Of a DNA stretch of 64,000 nt, positions 1 through 11,144 are shown piece after piece. The notes beneath the pieces are model-generated. The model ran no database searches, was not told the DNA's origin, and saw nothing but the letters and a program-made list of their open reading frames with translations. The position numbers and the translations under genes were made by a program. Source of the stretch: Mesostigma viride (Eukaryota; Streptophyta; Mesostigmatophyceae; Mesostigmatales; Mesostigmataceae); the NCBI GenBank assembly GCA_009746045.1, contig RPFO01000067.1:23501-87500 (forward strand), read 5' to 3'. Position 1 is the stretch's first letter, and each line of letters starts with the position of its first letter.

Positions 1-297
1 TGTAGCGAGTCCTCGAGAGCTTCTTGCGGCAACAGCTTGTCCGCCATGTACTTGAAGGTGAGGAGCAGGGGAGCCGGGCCAGCAGTTACCTCGCGCGCGG
101 GGATCGAAGGCGGGCAGCCGACCAGTGATCCGCAGCTCACCAGTGATGTGCATGGGGGCAAGAGTGTCTCGCTTAAATGCCGTGAGAAGAGTCGTCGAGG
201 TCTCATCTGCCGGCTGGTCGAAGTGCTTGACGATGATCGACATTGTGGCTGCGCTGGGTGCGGTCGGCCTCGATCCTCGCGGAGGTCGAGGGCTTGT
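1..297 (-). mobile_element. LINE ORF1 relic, 3' part (split by Copia insertion)
   Basis: This stretch is clearly similar to 48640-48945, where the minus strand encodes an L1-type ORF1 tail (TFKYMADKL...KKLSETRF...RRRELWP). The minus-strand reading here is degraded. The segment stops at GGGCTTGT, where the Copia LTR begins, and the same LINE sequence resumes at 23240. The unoccupied version at about 48930-48955 reads straight through (GGGCTTGTTGCTTGAG), which proves an insertion. Product: remnant of a nucleic-acid-binding ORF1 protein, not functional. Confidence 0.75.
293..297. repeat. Copia target-site duplication (left, CTTGT)
   Basis: CTTGT directly precedes the 5' LTR and is repeated at 23235-23239 after the 3' LTR. 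The related uninterrupted LINE at 48930-48955 has a single CTTGT at this point. Confidence 0.88.
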
Positions 298-914
298 TGA
301 GTTAACGTAAAGGATTTACGTTAGATGGATAGAGATTGTTACGCTCTTTCCAACGGCACCTTGAACGCCTCATTAGGTTAAGGAACGTAAAAGTTATGAC
401 GTTTCCTAGGCTGTGCCGACAGTACCCGGCGCGCCACTGTGGGCGCGTACGGACACAGGATGTACAAGTGTCACTTTGATAGTCCGCAGGACGTTGACAG
501 GACTTGTACAGGACTTGATGGTCAATTGATAGGTAGGCGTGCTGTAGCGCGCCAGGACCTATGAGACAATTGATGCTGACTAGTGTACGGATAGGTCCAC
601 AGGACTAGCCGTATGGACAATTGATAGATCTGCGCGCCAAAGGCGTGCCAGAGTCTGTGTAATCAATTGATTGACAGTTCAGCTGTGACAGTGCAGCTGA
701 ATACTTGGACGCGTCCCTAGCAAGCTATATGAGTGACTTGGTCACACCGGGACGCTAGTTCTTGCGTGCACGTTCTCTTGGCACTGCGACCCTGTCGTCT
801 GTGCTGCGTGCAGTCTTGGAAGTGACGTGACTTACGTCTGTGTTTCCTTGTTATTAATAAAGGCAACTTCCTGCAAGAACCATGGCGGAATTCGTGGCAT
901 TCTCACCCTCACAA
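298..914 (+). repeat. 5' LTR of the Copia element
   Basis: It starts TGAGTTAACG and ends CCTCACAA. By eye it matches 22615-23234 apart from one extra G near the start of the 3' copy, one A/T substitution and a 2-bp TT difference about 100 bp in. An ATG at 882 (MAEFVAFSPS...) lies inside the LTR and may be the gag start. TTATTAATAAAGG just before it (about 849-864) resembles a polyadenylation signal region. No TGG-type tRNA primer-binding site follows the LTR directly. Confidence 0.92.
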
Positions 915-1196
915 CTCGTATTACAATAGTTTGCCTGTCATTCTCTCAACAGGGGTCTATTGGCGCCCGTCTTACGAGGAGGGCAGGGCTCACGGCTTTA
1001 ATGTCGCTGATAACATAGCCCTAACCAACTGGCTCAAGGTTTCTGGGCTGGATAAGGCGACACGTGGCTCCTTAAAAGTCATGTGTGCCCCACACTCTAC
1101 CCTGAAGGCCTACAAGGTCATCATTAAACAAGCACTCGAGGCAGAGGAGCTGTTTGAGGGTGGAGTGCCAGCAGTGAAGGCTACCCAGGCCAGTGA
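882..1196 (+). pseudogene. Copia gag, N-terminal part (interrupted)
   Basis: Gag-like reading begins either at the ATG at 882 in the LTR, which stops at 927 inside the 60-bp block, or at ATG 931. The 931 frame encodes VADNIALTNWLK...KAYKVIIKQALEAEELFEG, a helical Gag-like stretch with no recognised family signature. It runs into the inserted element at about 1197, and the Gag reading resumes near 2517 in another frame with a basic region and zinc knuckle. Assignment to Gag rests on position between LTR and zinc knuckle. Confidence 0.6.
917..976 (+). repeat. 60-bp inverted repeat, left copy, beside 5' LTR
   Basis: CGTATTACAATAG...GCGCCCGTCTTACG here is the exact reverse complement of 22115-22174 in the Copia 3' untranslated region (60 of 60 bases by eye). 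It occupies the position where a primer-binding site would lie. It also puts a TAG at 927-929 into the frame opened by the ATG at 882, so it may be an insertion into the gag start. Origin unknown. Confidence 0.9.
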
Positions 1197-1281
1197 ACAG
1201 CCATACGGCGTATAATACGCCGTATGGCGCGTATTATACGCCATACGCAAGATTTCCGTATGAAAATGGGGAAAAAAATAC

Positions 1282-1366
1282 GCACTGCGTATTTTTTGCG
1301 TATTTTTTGCGTATTGCGTATTTTTTGCGTATTTTTTGCGTATTTTTTGCGTATTTTTTGCGTATG
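1282..1366. repeat. 11-bp tandem repeat GCGTATTTTTT
   Basis: About six to seven head-to-tail units with one shortened unit, in the left subterminal part of the inserted element. It is not a telomere repeat of any type I know. Confidence 0.85.
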
Positions 1367-1680
1367 AACCGCGTTCGAAGTAGCTTCTGGCATCATTTTG
1401 GACGGCACGTGGAGCCGGAACTAGACTGTATCTAGGCGACCTGGAACTCCGCGACAAATAAACGACATGCAGGTGCCAAGCTGGCCGTGCATGTACGACT
1501 GTACGTGCATTGCTGCAGATTGCTGCGTGTCGGACTAGGGTCTAGGAGACGAAGGACGAGGAAATTAGGTGACGAAGTTATGTTGTCTGCCAACAAGGGC
1601 GCGCATCTGGCACCTAACATTTAATCGTAGCACAATTGACATCCAGGCACCATGGCTAGCGACGGTGATGGTGTGGGTCT

Positions 1681-1980
1681 ATGGAACACGATGATGACTG
1701 GGCCGACGAGATGCAGGCCGTATTCGAGACTGTCTGGACACACATCGTGAAAGAACAGACTCTCAACAAGAAAGGGCAGCCGACAGGTAACTACAAGCTA
1801 AGTGACGTGCACACTTTTGGATGCAGAATTCTCGGGTTCTACCACCCGAGCAAGGCTAGCACCCGCCATATCATGGGCGCTACGTACGCGAAGGAGGCAA
1901 GAGTGAGCGAGTGCAAGAGGCCGCCGGAGGCATTACGTCGCAGGCTGCGGGGTATTTGGTGTGACTCGCGATGCACATAA
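1681..1980 (+). other. Open frame of unknown function within the gag insertion
   Basis: The frame reads MEHDDDWADEMQAVF...KKGQPTGNYKLSDVHTFG... and ends at a TAA. An acidic start is followed by a basic C-terminus. I recognise no family. It could be captured host sequence or chance, as length alone (99 codons) is weak support. Confidence 0.25.
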
Positions 1981-2517
1981 ATGCCTTATTTAGCCATGCA
2001 GGCTGCTGCTAGCCAGCCACCGTACCATATGTGTTAATGGTTTAGGGAAGCTGGGTCGGGTTGCTGGCATGCATGGTATCCTGCACGCTAGCCACATTGT
2101 TGGCAGCCCGTATGGATTCTTGCTTCATGTAGATCAATATTGCATGGTGGCCTACCACGAGTAGGCAAGATGTCTGTTTCTGGCACAATGTCTTATTACT
2201 TTTGGCAAGTTGGCCGACTGACCGTGTGCTATTTACAGACATTATTAATAACAACAGATGTACAATGCTTGTATTTGTAGGCATGCAGCGACGGCAACGG
2301 CAATATTATGTGATGATGTGTTAAACAAAGGCAAGTGGTGTTGCAAGAACACAAAAAAAACATGCCTGATTGGTCAGAATGTTGAAGAACCGGCCCCTGA
2401 ACCATGCAAAAAACAGCATTTTCAAGAGTCCCCGTATGATTTGCGTATTATACCCCGTATGGCGTATTATACACCATACCCATGGGCCCCGTATGGTTGC
2501 GTATTGCGTATGGCTGT

Positions 2518-2921
2518 ACACTGACCCAGGCAGGCCCGGGCGTACCCAGGGTGGCTCCAAGACGTCTGAGGCTGACCGAAGCCAAGGAGGGCGTAGGGGC
2601 AACCATAACAAGCGCAAGGGAGATCATTCACCTGATTCTGACAGGAGGTCACACTCCAAGTCGGTGTTCAGGCGGGTGGGTGGTCAGCCCAAGCAGGGCA
2701 ACGCGTCTGACAATGGGGGCAGTGGCCAGGGCAAGTCCAAGATACAATGCTACCTGTGCAAGGGGTGGGGGCACATCAAGAAGGAGTGTCCCAGCTTCAA
2801 GAAGTCCCAGGGCCAGGGCAGCAACAAGAATAACAACAACAAGAAGAAGAAGAACAACAACAAGTCCCAGGCAGGCCAGCCTTCAAAGGGCAGTCAGCAA
2901 GAAGACAACAAGGAGCAGTGA
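2518..2921 (+). pseudogene. Copia gag, C-terminal part with zinc knuckle
   Basis: Frame 3 encodes a basic, glycine- and serine-rich stretch followed by a CCHC zinc knuckle (CYLCKGWGHIKKEC, C-x2-C-x4-H-x4-C, about 2751-2792). A lysine/asparagine-rich tail follows and ends at TGA 2919-2921. This is the nucleic-acid-binding end of Gag. The pol frame that follows is +1 relative to it and overlaps it, so pol expression would need a +1 shift or a separate start. Confidence 0.85.
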
Positions 2922-5220
2922 CTGTCTGAGGCAACCCCTACACACCTTAATTCACCCAAGGGGGAGGCCAGGTGCTCCAATGCAGATTTTATATCTGGGC
3001 AACAAGAGGGTGATCTCCAGGTTCAGTGTGGCCCCAGGTCACCTGGAGAGGTACAGACAGGTTCCTATGAAGACGTCCTTGACAGCTGGTGCAGCTGTAA
3101 GAATGTCTGACCCCATGCATCCTCGTGCTGGGCACGAGGGTGGACCTCTCATTTTGAGAGAAACCAATGTACAACCACAGAGGGGTGTGAAGGCCTCTGG
3201 TGGTATGCATGTGGTCCCTGCTGGCGGTCCAGGTGTTGGGCATGAGCAGGGTGACTCAGGCTCTGAGTCAGAACAGGATGGAAGTCAGCATGGTGATGCT
3301 GGACAACCTGACAGCACAGTCCTGACTGTGCCAGGGACTGCTTCCTCTGTGTACCAGGAGTTGGGTGCCCGAATCCACAACATGTTTGGGCATGCCACTT
3401 CTCTGTCAAACAACTTTGCCTTCCGTATGGGCAGGACACCCCTTCTTAAGGCGTGTCAGCAAGCTGCCTCACGGTGTAAGTGCCAGTTGTCCTCCAACAA
3501 GCCCAGGAAATCACATGCCAAAGCTCTACCTCAGAGCATTGGTGATCTGCAGTGTGATATCCAACACATCAGGGGCATGCAACTGTTGGTGTGCGTGGAC
3601 AGGTACACGAAATACAAGGTGCTGGAGCATTTACCTTCTATGAAGAACAGGTACTTGCTGGCTGCCCTGCAGAATGTAAGAGCCAAGTTTCCTACCACAA
3701 GGATCCAGGTGGACATGCAGTTTCAGCATCTCAAGGGTGATCCTACCCTTCCTGAGTTGCTGGTTACACCTAGGGAGGCTCATGGGCAGCAGGGTGCTAT
3801 CGAGAGGGCAATCCAGGAGGTCAAGAAATTGATCATCTCTGAAGACTGGGTACCCTTGTCTGCACCTGCACTTGTCAGGAGTGCATGGCTGAGGAACGTG
3901 GAGCAGCAGCTGAACAGCAGGGTTAACTTCTACTATGATGGAGTTGCTGTCAGCCCAATGGGTCTATATCATGGCCTGTGCCCACCACATGTGCTGGAGG
4001 GCTGGAAACATGCTGCACATGTCACCTTTGCCAAGCTGAGGGAGAAGGACCGGGGTTGCAAGATGCTGGAGCCACAAGTGGGTCAGAAGGTCCTAGCTTG
4101 GAAGGAACCTAGCCTTTATGGCAAACGTGGTAGCTGGAGTCCTGGGGTGGTTACCCAGGTTGATGAAGCTAGCCACGCATGCTTGGTCAGCATGGAGGAC
4201 GAACCAAAGCATGTGCACCGGCTGAGTTGGTCATATGTCAAGCCTAACCTGATGAATGAGGGCAGTCAGGCACAAGGCTCACAGGATCTGCAGGATTTTC
4301 AGGTCCCAGGTGACATCACTGACGCAACGACCACATCTGTTGCAGGGGAATCTGTCAGCCCTGGCCAGGTTGCAGAGGTACTTGTTGAACAGGCTGCAAG
4401 GTCAACAGCTGGGGAGTCAACTGTCAAGCCCAAGGCACTAACCAAGCCCAGGGGGACAAGTTTGGCTGGATTGATTGGGGCTCTACAAAGGGCCAAGAAG
4501 CAGCCCAAGGTAGCCAAGCTCAGGTGGCATGGCAATCTGGGGCTGGACACTGCCTTAGAGGTAGACACTAATTCTCAGGTTTCCATCATTGGGACCAGGG
4601 CTGCAGCAGGGTACAGCATGTCTGAACCCAGCTATCAGTTTGTGTCTGACTTCAGTGGCGGGGTACACGTGAAGGTACTGGGTGAGGTATTCATTCCTAT
4701 CCTTGGACAGGACACTGCTTTTTGTGTCTTGGAGGGCTATCAAGGACCTGCTCTTCTGGGGCAGAATTTCCTATGCCAGGATGGAGTAGTGATCACGTCC
4801 TCTCTCCTGACTAAGGAAGGGGCTGGTCAGGTCCCACTGATTAATTTCAGGACCACTCACCTATCACGTGCAGTAACCAGGTCGGTTAAGCGTGTGCAAG
4901 TGTGCCAGGGGCAGGAGCCCTTGGTTGATGACCTCATATTGCCAGCTGCTAGTCATCCAAGCAGTTTGGGCATTGGTCCTCACTCACTTGCTGGACACAG
5001 CCCTATCAACTACCAAGGCCTGGTGAAGCTCATGTCCTCTCCCATTATGTGTCCCCAGGTCACACTGGGTTTGATTAAATCTGGGGAGGACTGGATCTCC
5101 AAGAAATGCGTGGAACCTGTCAATGACCTGCCTCCTGCACGACGTCTACTCAAGCTCAAGTTTGTCATCAAGATGAAGGAGGTGGACGGGGTCAAGGTAC
5201 CACATGTCAGGCCAGTGCTG
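2922..5220 (+). pseudogene. Copia pol, first part: integrase, retropepsin, start of RT
   Basis: One open frame carries, in order: a variable linker; an integrase zinc-binding region (HNMFGH...CQQAASRCKC, about 3376-3490); a DDE catalytic core with candidate acidic residues in GDLQCDIQ, RIQVDMQ and QGAIERA (about 3540-3820); and an SH3-like tail. A retropepsin follows with core motif VDTNS (4561-4575) and partner motif ALLGQNFL (about 4750). The RT fingers (KKCVEPVNDLPPARR...) begin near 5095. The RT is cut at 5220 by the CACTA element; translation runs into it and stops at 5335-5337. The catalytic DTG is DTN here. Integrase before protease is atypical for both Copia and Gypsy. Confidence 0.85.
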
Positions 5221-5272
5221 CACTATACTTTTCGTCCGAGGGTGGTAAAAAGGATCCGAGGCGTAAATTACC
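5221..5272 (+). repeat. CACTA left terminal inverted repeat
   Basis: Begins CACTATACTTTTCGTCCGAG and matches the reverse complement of 20277-20330 except for a 2-bp gap. It overlaps a perfect 38-bp palindrome at 5256-5293 (arms CCGAGGCGTAAATTACC). Confidence 0.93.
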
Positions 5273-5515
5273 AGGTGGTAAATTACGCCTCGGCTCATTC
5301 TTACTATATACATCTCACCTACGATCCCACGCAGTAAGTTATCGCTGAGATCCTACCTACGATCCCACGCCGTAAGTTACGAGGTGGTAAGTTACGACGT
5401 GGTAAGATTCCGACGTGGTAAGATTCCGACGTGGTAAGATTCCGACGTGGTAAGATTACGACGTGGTAAGATTCCGACGTGGTAATGTACGTACGGTAAT
5501 TTACCACCTGGTAGT
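5273..5515. repeat. CACTA left subterminal repeats
   Basis: Repeated units of the type GACGTGGTAAGATTCC (about eight variants) fill 5370-5500. Such arrays are the usual transposase-binding region of CACTA elements. Confidence 0.85.
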
Positions 5516-6230
5516 TTACGATCCCGGTACTCGGTCCCGTAGGTTACGACGTCGTATGCTTCTCGCGTACACTACCGGTACTACACTATCATGTCGCTAT
5601 GTCGTTCTGAATTGCAGTACGCATGTCACTTAGAATTTCACTGAAGGAATTTCACTTATCATTTCGGTCAACCTAACCCCTAACACCCATTTACCCGGAA
5701 AAAAAAATAAAAATGAATGGCATTTGCAGCAAGGCTCATGCAAGACAAGTTTCTATTTCATAAACCATTTCATTATTACATGCAGGATTACATGTCATGC
5801 ACAAAAATCCAACGCCTTCACAGAAAGAGCATATCAAGTCTTCTGACGACAATATCAAGTCAATATCAAAGTCGTGGCTTCTCTTCGTGGCTTGAAATAC
5901 TGTTTCCATGCAGTGCTTAGGACAGCTCCGGGGATGTCGGCACCGCACAGAAGCTCCATCCGGGAGCAAGTGCGCCGGGGGAAGATGTTGTACATCCAGA
6001 GCTCGATATGTGCGGGATGCCGTCGTGTTGGAAACCGAGGTGTCTGCACAGAATTCCGCGCGCAGGCAGCTTGTGCCTTTACGGGGGAAGACCTGCGACA
6101 CAAAAACCGTGTCCGGACAATGCAATACGGAGAAATGGCAACGGCAGATGGAGTCGGCTAAGGCCGCTTGTAAGGAAAGTGATTTTTAATGCACGAATAA
6201 ATGTATAATGCATGCTACATCGCCATCGCT
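5516..6230. other. CACTA interior without recognisable gene
   Basis: Overlapping open frames occur on both strands (for example 5874-6161 plus and 5736-6125 minus). None shows a domain, so I call no gene here. Confidence 0.5.
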
Positions 6231-6239
6231 TGGGCGGTG

Positions 6240-6478
6240 AAAAGACAAGGACCAACCACATGCCCCCACCTACCCTTCGTGCATCCCGCCCTTGACGAGG
6301 CACAACCATGTGCCCCCACCTACCCTTTGTGCGTCCCTCCCTTGACAAGAAACAAGCACGTGCACCTATCTAACCTTTGTGCATCCCTTCCTTGGCAAGG
6401 AACAAGCACACCCACCCACCTACTCCACATGCATCCCTCCCTTGACAAGGAACAAGCACGATCACCCAGCTACCCACT
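6240..6478 (+). repeat. About 60-bp minisatellite, four diverged copies
   Basis: Units of the type CACCTACCCTTCGTGCATCC followed by a CCCTTGACAAGG-like segment repeat head to tail with moderate divergence. Confidence 0.8.
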
Positions 6479-6689
6479 AGCACGGCAGCAAGGCAGACCT
6501 TACAATGGCAAGTGATGTTTATCGGTAGAAACTGTTAGACAACTAGCAAATGAGCCAGCCGGTGAAGAGCAAGGCACGCATGCAAGGAATTTGTCGTTGC
6601 CTATGTCTACGCTTGAGTTTGTCACTGCAGTTGAAATCTGCATTTGCATCAGCAGGCCCGATCGAACCCCATGTCGCCACCCGCATTTC

Positions 6690-7105
6690 CACTTATACTT
6701 CACGGCCCCTTATTCTTCTCTTGTGCCTGCCTTTGCCCTAACTGTTACCCTAGCATCTGCCCTTGCCCCTATCCTTTGATCCCCAGTGTTTGCCGTTGCC
6801 CTCATCCTTCCCCTAGTGCCTGCCCTTGTCTTCATCTTTTCCCTTGTGCCTGCCCGTGCCCTTGTCCGTTCCCTCGTGCTTGACTTGTCCTAATCTCTTT
6901 CCCTTGCGCCTGCCCTTGCCCTTATCCGCTTCCCTTGTGCCTGCCCCTGCCCTTGTCATTTCCCTTGAGCCTGCCCTTTTGGCAAGCACAAGTGCCTTAA
7001 TCCTTTCCTTGGCCTTGTGCTTGCTCTTCCAGTTTCCCTTTCCTTTGCTCGTGCGGTTGCCTTTGCTCTTACCCGGGTGCTTGCCCTTGCCGTTTGCAAG
7101 CTGCA
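6690..7105 (+). repeat. Degenerate pyrimidine-rich tandem repeat
   Basis: Repeats of CTTGTGCCTGCCCTTGCCCT type (about 20-30 bp) with heavy divergence. The long open frames on both strands here follow from the repeat composition. Confidence 0.7.
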
Positions 7106-7826
7106 TTATTGTCTTAGCAAGCTAGCAAGTGCAAACTGGCACTGAGCCAGAAATGCAAGCAAAGCAGCCAGTGTAAATAAGGATGGACGGGAACAGTAGA
7201 AAGCTAGAGGTGGCACGGTGCTAGAGCTCATGGCAACAAGGTGGTCCCATTCTTGCTGCATTGGGTGCGTTGCGTGGGTGGGATATTGCGATAGGGGGAC
7301 ATTCTTGCCTTGGTTGTGTTTTCACATGCACCCGGTGCTGGAATTTATGCGTGCAAGGGTGGCTGGTATCCCAACCAACAGCCCAAGAGGAAAAAGAGTG
7401 CTTAGAAAGCAAGAATGACTTTATGTTGGTAATAGCAGTGGTGGCGGCAGCAAAAACTGTTGTTGTAGATGCAAGCTACAACACTGCTGATGGTTTCTCA
7501 CACTAATGTGGATAATGATAATGCATGCCACTTAACGGGACCATATAAACCACAACAAGAATAATCGTGAGAGCAAAAGAAAGAGGAGTACAAAACGGCC
7601 GGCTTACCTAGCTACAGCAAAAAAATTGCATGAAAAACAAGATAACTCACCTTTGTCGCAGCAGTGACCATATGAGACAGCTCACAAAAACTTGTTGATC
7701 CTTGAAACTTCCTGCTTGAAGGCAGCCACCAACGGTCTGGATTTTTCACCCCAGTCCTTCTCAACAGCCAAGGGAAAGGGAAAGAGAGAGGAGAGGTGCG
7801 GGAGGGACAAGAGAGCGGGGGTGGGA

Positions 7827-7828
<2 letters not shown>
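7106..7828. other. CACTA interior without recognisable gene
   Basis: Short frames only. Nothing is supported beyond unique-looking sequence before the AG microsatellite. Confidence 0.4.
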
Positions 7829-8042
<214 letters not shown>

Positions 8043-8151
8043 GAGTGCAAGAAGTGCGGGTGGGGGTGGGAGAGGTGGGATGGAAGATTCACTACGTTAG
8101 CAGGCGACTAAACTGCTACAATGACACAAAACCACGGAGCTAGGCCCTTAA

Positions 8152-10058
8152 GGGGACTCGGCGCGGCGAATTTTTTCCGCGCCAAAAAAATTCCGCGGTA
8201 CCCTCCGTACCGTGAAAAGTGGGTGCACGGTGCGCGCACCCCTTGCGGAAGTGGCCATGGCGACTGCTTTTAGACGAAACGTGACAAATCTGGCTCGCGG
8301 AAAGCAGAAAAAATGCTCGATTGTTGGAGAAAATTAGTTACTGATTCTACTTTATGGTGGGATGGTTGCGATCTATAATGTCGTGGGCTTTTTTTCTTTA
8401 CCATCGGCAGGGGGGGTCCGGCCTGAATTTCTGTCGGGATGAATAAAGTATAATGGATGCCTGCAGGTGTGATTGTCGATTGTTGCCAGTTTTGATGGTC
8501 CTAATGGAAGCTAGTTTAATGATGTTTCTAAAGCCGTAAAAATTCCCGCTGCTATCCTTACCTTTCCCGTCATTTTGCGGTAAGATAACATTAGGCCTGC
8601 GCGATGCGCGCCCGACCTCTCCATGAAAGGGTGGCCTTTCTTGTGCGCCTGGGCACGAATAAATGCCCGTTATGGTACGTTCTTGTATTAAACGTCCTAA
8701 GATAGCGCTTTCCTGCTTTCTTAGCTCGTTGAGCGTAAGCTTTTTGCCTTCTTTCCGGCCAGATGCAGCCATGAACTTGCGGGTCCTGGCGCTGCATCGC
8801 TAGATTCCTGGATGTTTTTTAGCAAGTTCGTCTGTGACGTGGCTGGCTTGCTGCAGCGCGTGGCCCACAACCTGTCGGGAAGGTGTAATGCTTTTATTTA
8901 CATGCTTCTCTGAAATTTCTTTTGCTTTATAGACAGTTGTGTTCGAGGAAATTCACGCGGTCTTCCTAAGCAGCGGCATCATTTTCCCCAGACACTGACG
9001 AGCTGGCACCTGTCTCCTAAAGAAAGTGGCTCGTCCTTGTTAGAAAGGAGGCAGTGTGCATTTTGCGGGACACAATGCTTTGGTGGCACATGCGTCAGGT
9101 AGGTTGTTCCAATGGTCTCTTCACCTTTCCCACTGAGTAAATGATAGCCTTTGTCATGCTAACCAGAGCAGCTAGCCACAGGTTGGCTGGATAAAAAGTC
9201 AGCTTATTTTCTCTTTATATACTGCATGTGTGGTCCTCCACATGTCCGGCTTGTTGGGCATTTTGGAACAGGGTTTTTAATGTGTTGTTGGGTGGAACAA
9301 CTTGGTTGTTGGCACAAAATCGCACATTATTAGCCTGAGATAGGCATGACATATGCTGCTCAGGCGTGTCGTCCTACCAGCCTTGTTGATAAGGGTAGAC
9401 TCACAAGGCTGGCTGTGCCGATGGAGGGGTGGGGCGTATGACGCTCCGGACATCCTCCTCACACTCCGTGATCAAAGTGGGCATGTTTTTGGGTGTCTAG
9501 GGTAGCAAAACAGATGTCATTTTGGCTCAGCACTAGCTCAATTCTCTTTTAGCGTCTACCCAGGTGGCATCACAGGAAAATCAATAACTTGAGCTACGCT
9601 TGTCAGAATGAGCTCAAATTTTGGCAGTGTGTTTCCCCCCACTCAGTGGAATTTAAAATGTATGGATGACCCAATCTGATGTGTTAATGATTTGATTTAT
9701 TTTTTTTTGCTAAAAAAAGTACCCAATTTGCGGGAAAATTAATAACTCAAACAAATGTGACCATTTTGGCCATGTAAATAGCCCAGCTTTTAAAAAAGTG
9801 GGGGAACTTTGCAGAAATGTATGGGCAGGTCATTTAGACAAGTGGTTTGTCTTGGGCAAAATATCTCATAAATAGCGTCTTTTTCTATTTTTAGCTCGCC
9901 ACCGGTGCGTGGTTGGGGGTAGTACCCCCAACAAGTGGTGGTATGAATGTCCAAACATCATATTTATGGTACCCAATCATCACTAGATGGTTCCCATGTG
10001 CATTGGAACTGATACTCACTAAAGTCTGTTTTTCAGGCTTTTGGACGTGCGAGTCCCC
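8152..10058. mobile_element. 1.9-kb TTAA-target DNA element (piggyBac/Kolobok-like ends)
   Basis: The ends are GGGGACTCG and CGAGTCCCC, directly flanked by TTAA on both sides (8148-8151 and 10059-10062). That is the target duplication of piggyBac- and Kolobok-type transposons. The 8398-8772 minus frame (MAASGRKEGKKLTLNELRKQ...) has no recognised transposase motif, and no DDE core is seen, so the element looks non-autonomous. A block at about 8222-8280 (GCGCGCACCCCTTGCGGAAG onward) recurs at about 52278-52330. Confidence 0.7.
8398..8772 (-). other. Open frame of unknown function in the TTAA element
   Basis: 124 codons, basic, starting MAASGRKEGKK. It overlaps another minus frame at 8591-8797. 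No family recognised. It could be a transposase relic or chance. Confidence 0.25.
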
Positions 10059-10062
10059 TTAA

Positions 10063-11140
10063 CTCCATCAGATCAGAGTGAAAACCCATGTTGAAACTGG
10101 GACAAATGCCATTAGAATGTTACTATGACCGTGGCTAGTAAACGTGAATTGACACCCAGGTTGTGACTTCAACGATTGGAGGCAACCTTGCCAAGTCTCC
10201 CAAATGCAGTCGGCTAGACAAGCTTCACAAAAAACGCAGCAAACATGTTGACGTTGCTAATATTCCAACGACGCGCATCCGCAGTCCGGCTGCCAATGAA
10301 GTCTTCTTGGTAGCCAGCTGTGCACAGAGGAGTAACCGCTAGAGACGCCGATTTGCGAACAACTCATTACAATTACAAAGCGCAGGAAGCAGATGGCTAT
10401 GCATCAACAATTACTTCCGCTCGCCCTCGTATTCAGCCAGGTCTATCTGCCCAAACTGGGTAAATGTTTTGCGATCGGTGAAATTGGCACTCTAGTGACT
10501 TACTTTCCCAGAAAGTGTCCATTCACACGACAGCCGACTCACGCTCACACGTCGTGAGGAGTTGCCGATAGGATAAAGAAGCCGAACGATGAATTCCTTT
10601 TATTCGTTACCCCGATATTCACAGTCTCCTTTCCCACACAGCAAAATATGGTGTTGTTCTTTCTCAGTTACATCGTTTTTCCCGTCTCTGTTCTTATCGT
10701 GTTGATTTCATCACGACTCTTGTTGAACTCTTGCAGCGTTTATTGGTCAAAGACTATGACCGAGCCATTATGCTCCGTCAAGTCCGATGTTTTTTGCAAC
10801 GTCACCCACATCTGTTCGGTGCTGCCCCTTGGCACAAGCTCTACAAACAGGTCGTGGACCGGCTGGATCGCATAGTATCTCCGCACATCTGAACCCTGTG
10901 ATGCCAGATCTCCTTTGCGGCCGTTCCGAGCTTGGCACTGGATTCGTTGTCCACATCGTCGCGTCGCTGCCGCAACACGATGTTTTCTGGCATCCGCGGG
11001 CTTTTGGTTCCCGCCGCACATTTGAAAGTGCTGTCCTCCGGCTTTTTGCCTTTGCACCGTGTGCAGTTCTTGGACGTTTGGAATCATGGCATGGCTAACG
11101 TGATGACTGACTAGCTAGACCTTTTCAGTGGTTTTCCATT
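10063..11140. other. CACTA interior, possible degraded coding sequence
   Basis: The minus strand 10740-11087 is open for 115 codons (ending in HNGSVIVFDQ) and an alternative minus frame reads CTRCKGKKPEDSTFKC. The coding frame cannot be decided and no domain is recognised. The rest shows nothing. Confidence 0.3.
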
Positions 11141-11144
11141 TGCG

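Larger units (their letters stand above)
1197..2517. mobile_element. Small inverted-repeat DNA element inserted in Copia gag
   Basis: The outer 11 bases are inverted (ACAGCCATACG ... CGTATGGCTGT). Both subterminal zones are rich in CCATACG/CGTATGG and CGTATTATACG-type motifs (1199-1260 and 2430-2510). The Gag reading is broken on either side, which fits an insertion. Flanks CCAGTGA and ACACTGA agree at 5 of 7 positions, so a clear target duplication is lacking. Inside, 1282-1365 is an 11-bp tandem repeat (GCGTATTTTTT), and 1681-1980 is an open frame of 99 codons with no recognised domain. No transposase is visible, so it is probably non-autonomous. Confidence 0.6.

Noticed and set aside
917-976. 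The 60-bp block as a spliced intron of gag
   Set aside because: It has GT near the start, but the frame-restoring end lacks AG; the only CAG acceptor (951-952) does not restore frame.
1282-1366. Telomere-like repeat
   Set aside because: GCGTATTTTTT does not match known algal or plant telomere units and is internal to an element.
5319-5507. Minus-strand frame with SESYHV repeats
   Set aside because: Translation of CACTA subterminal repeats.
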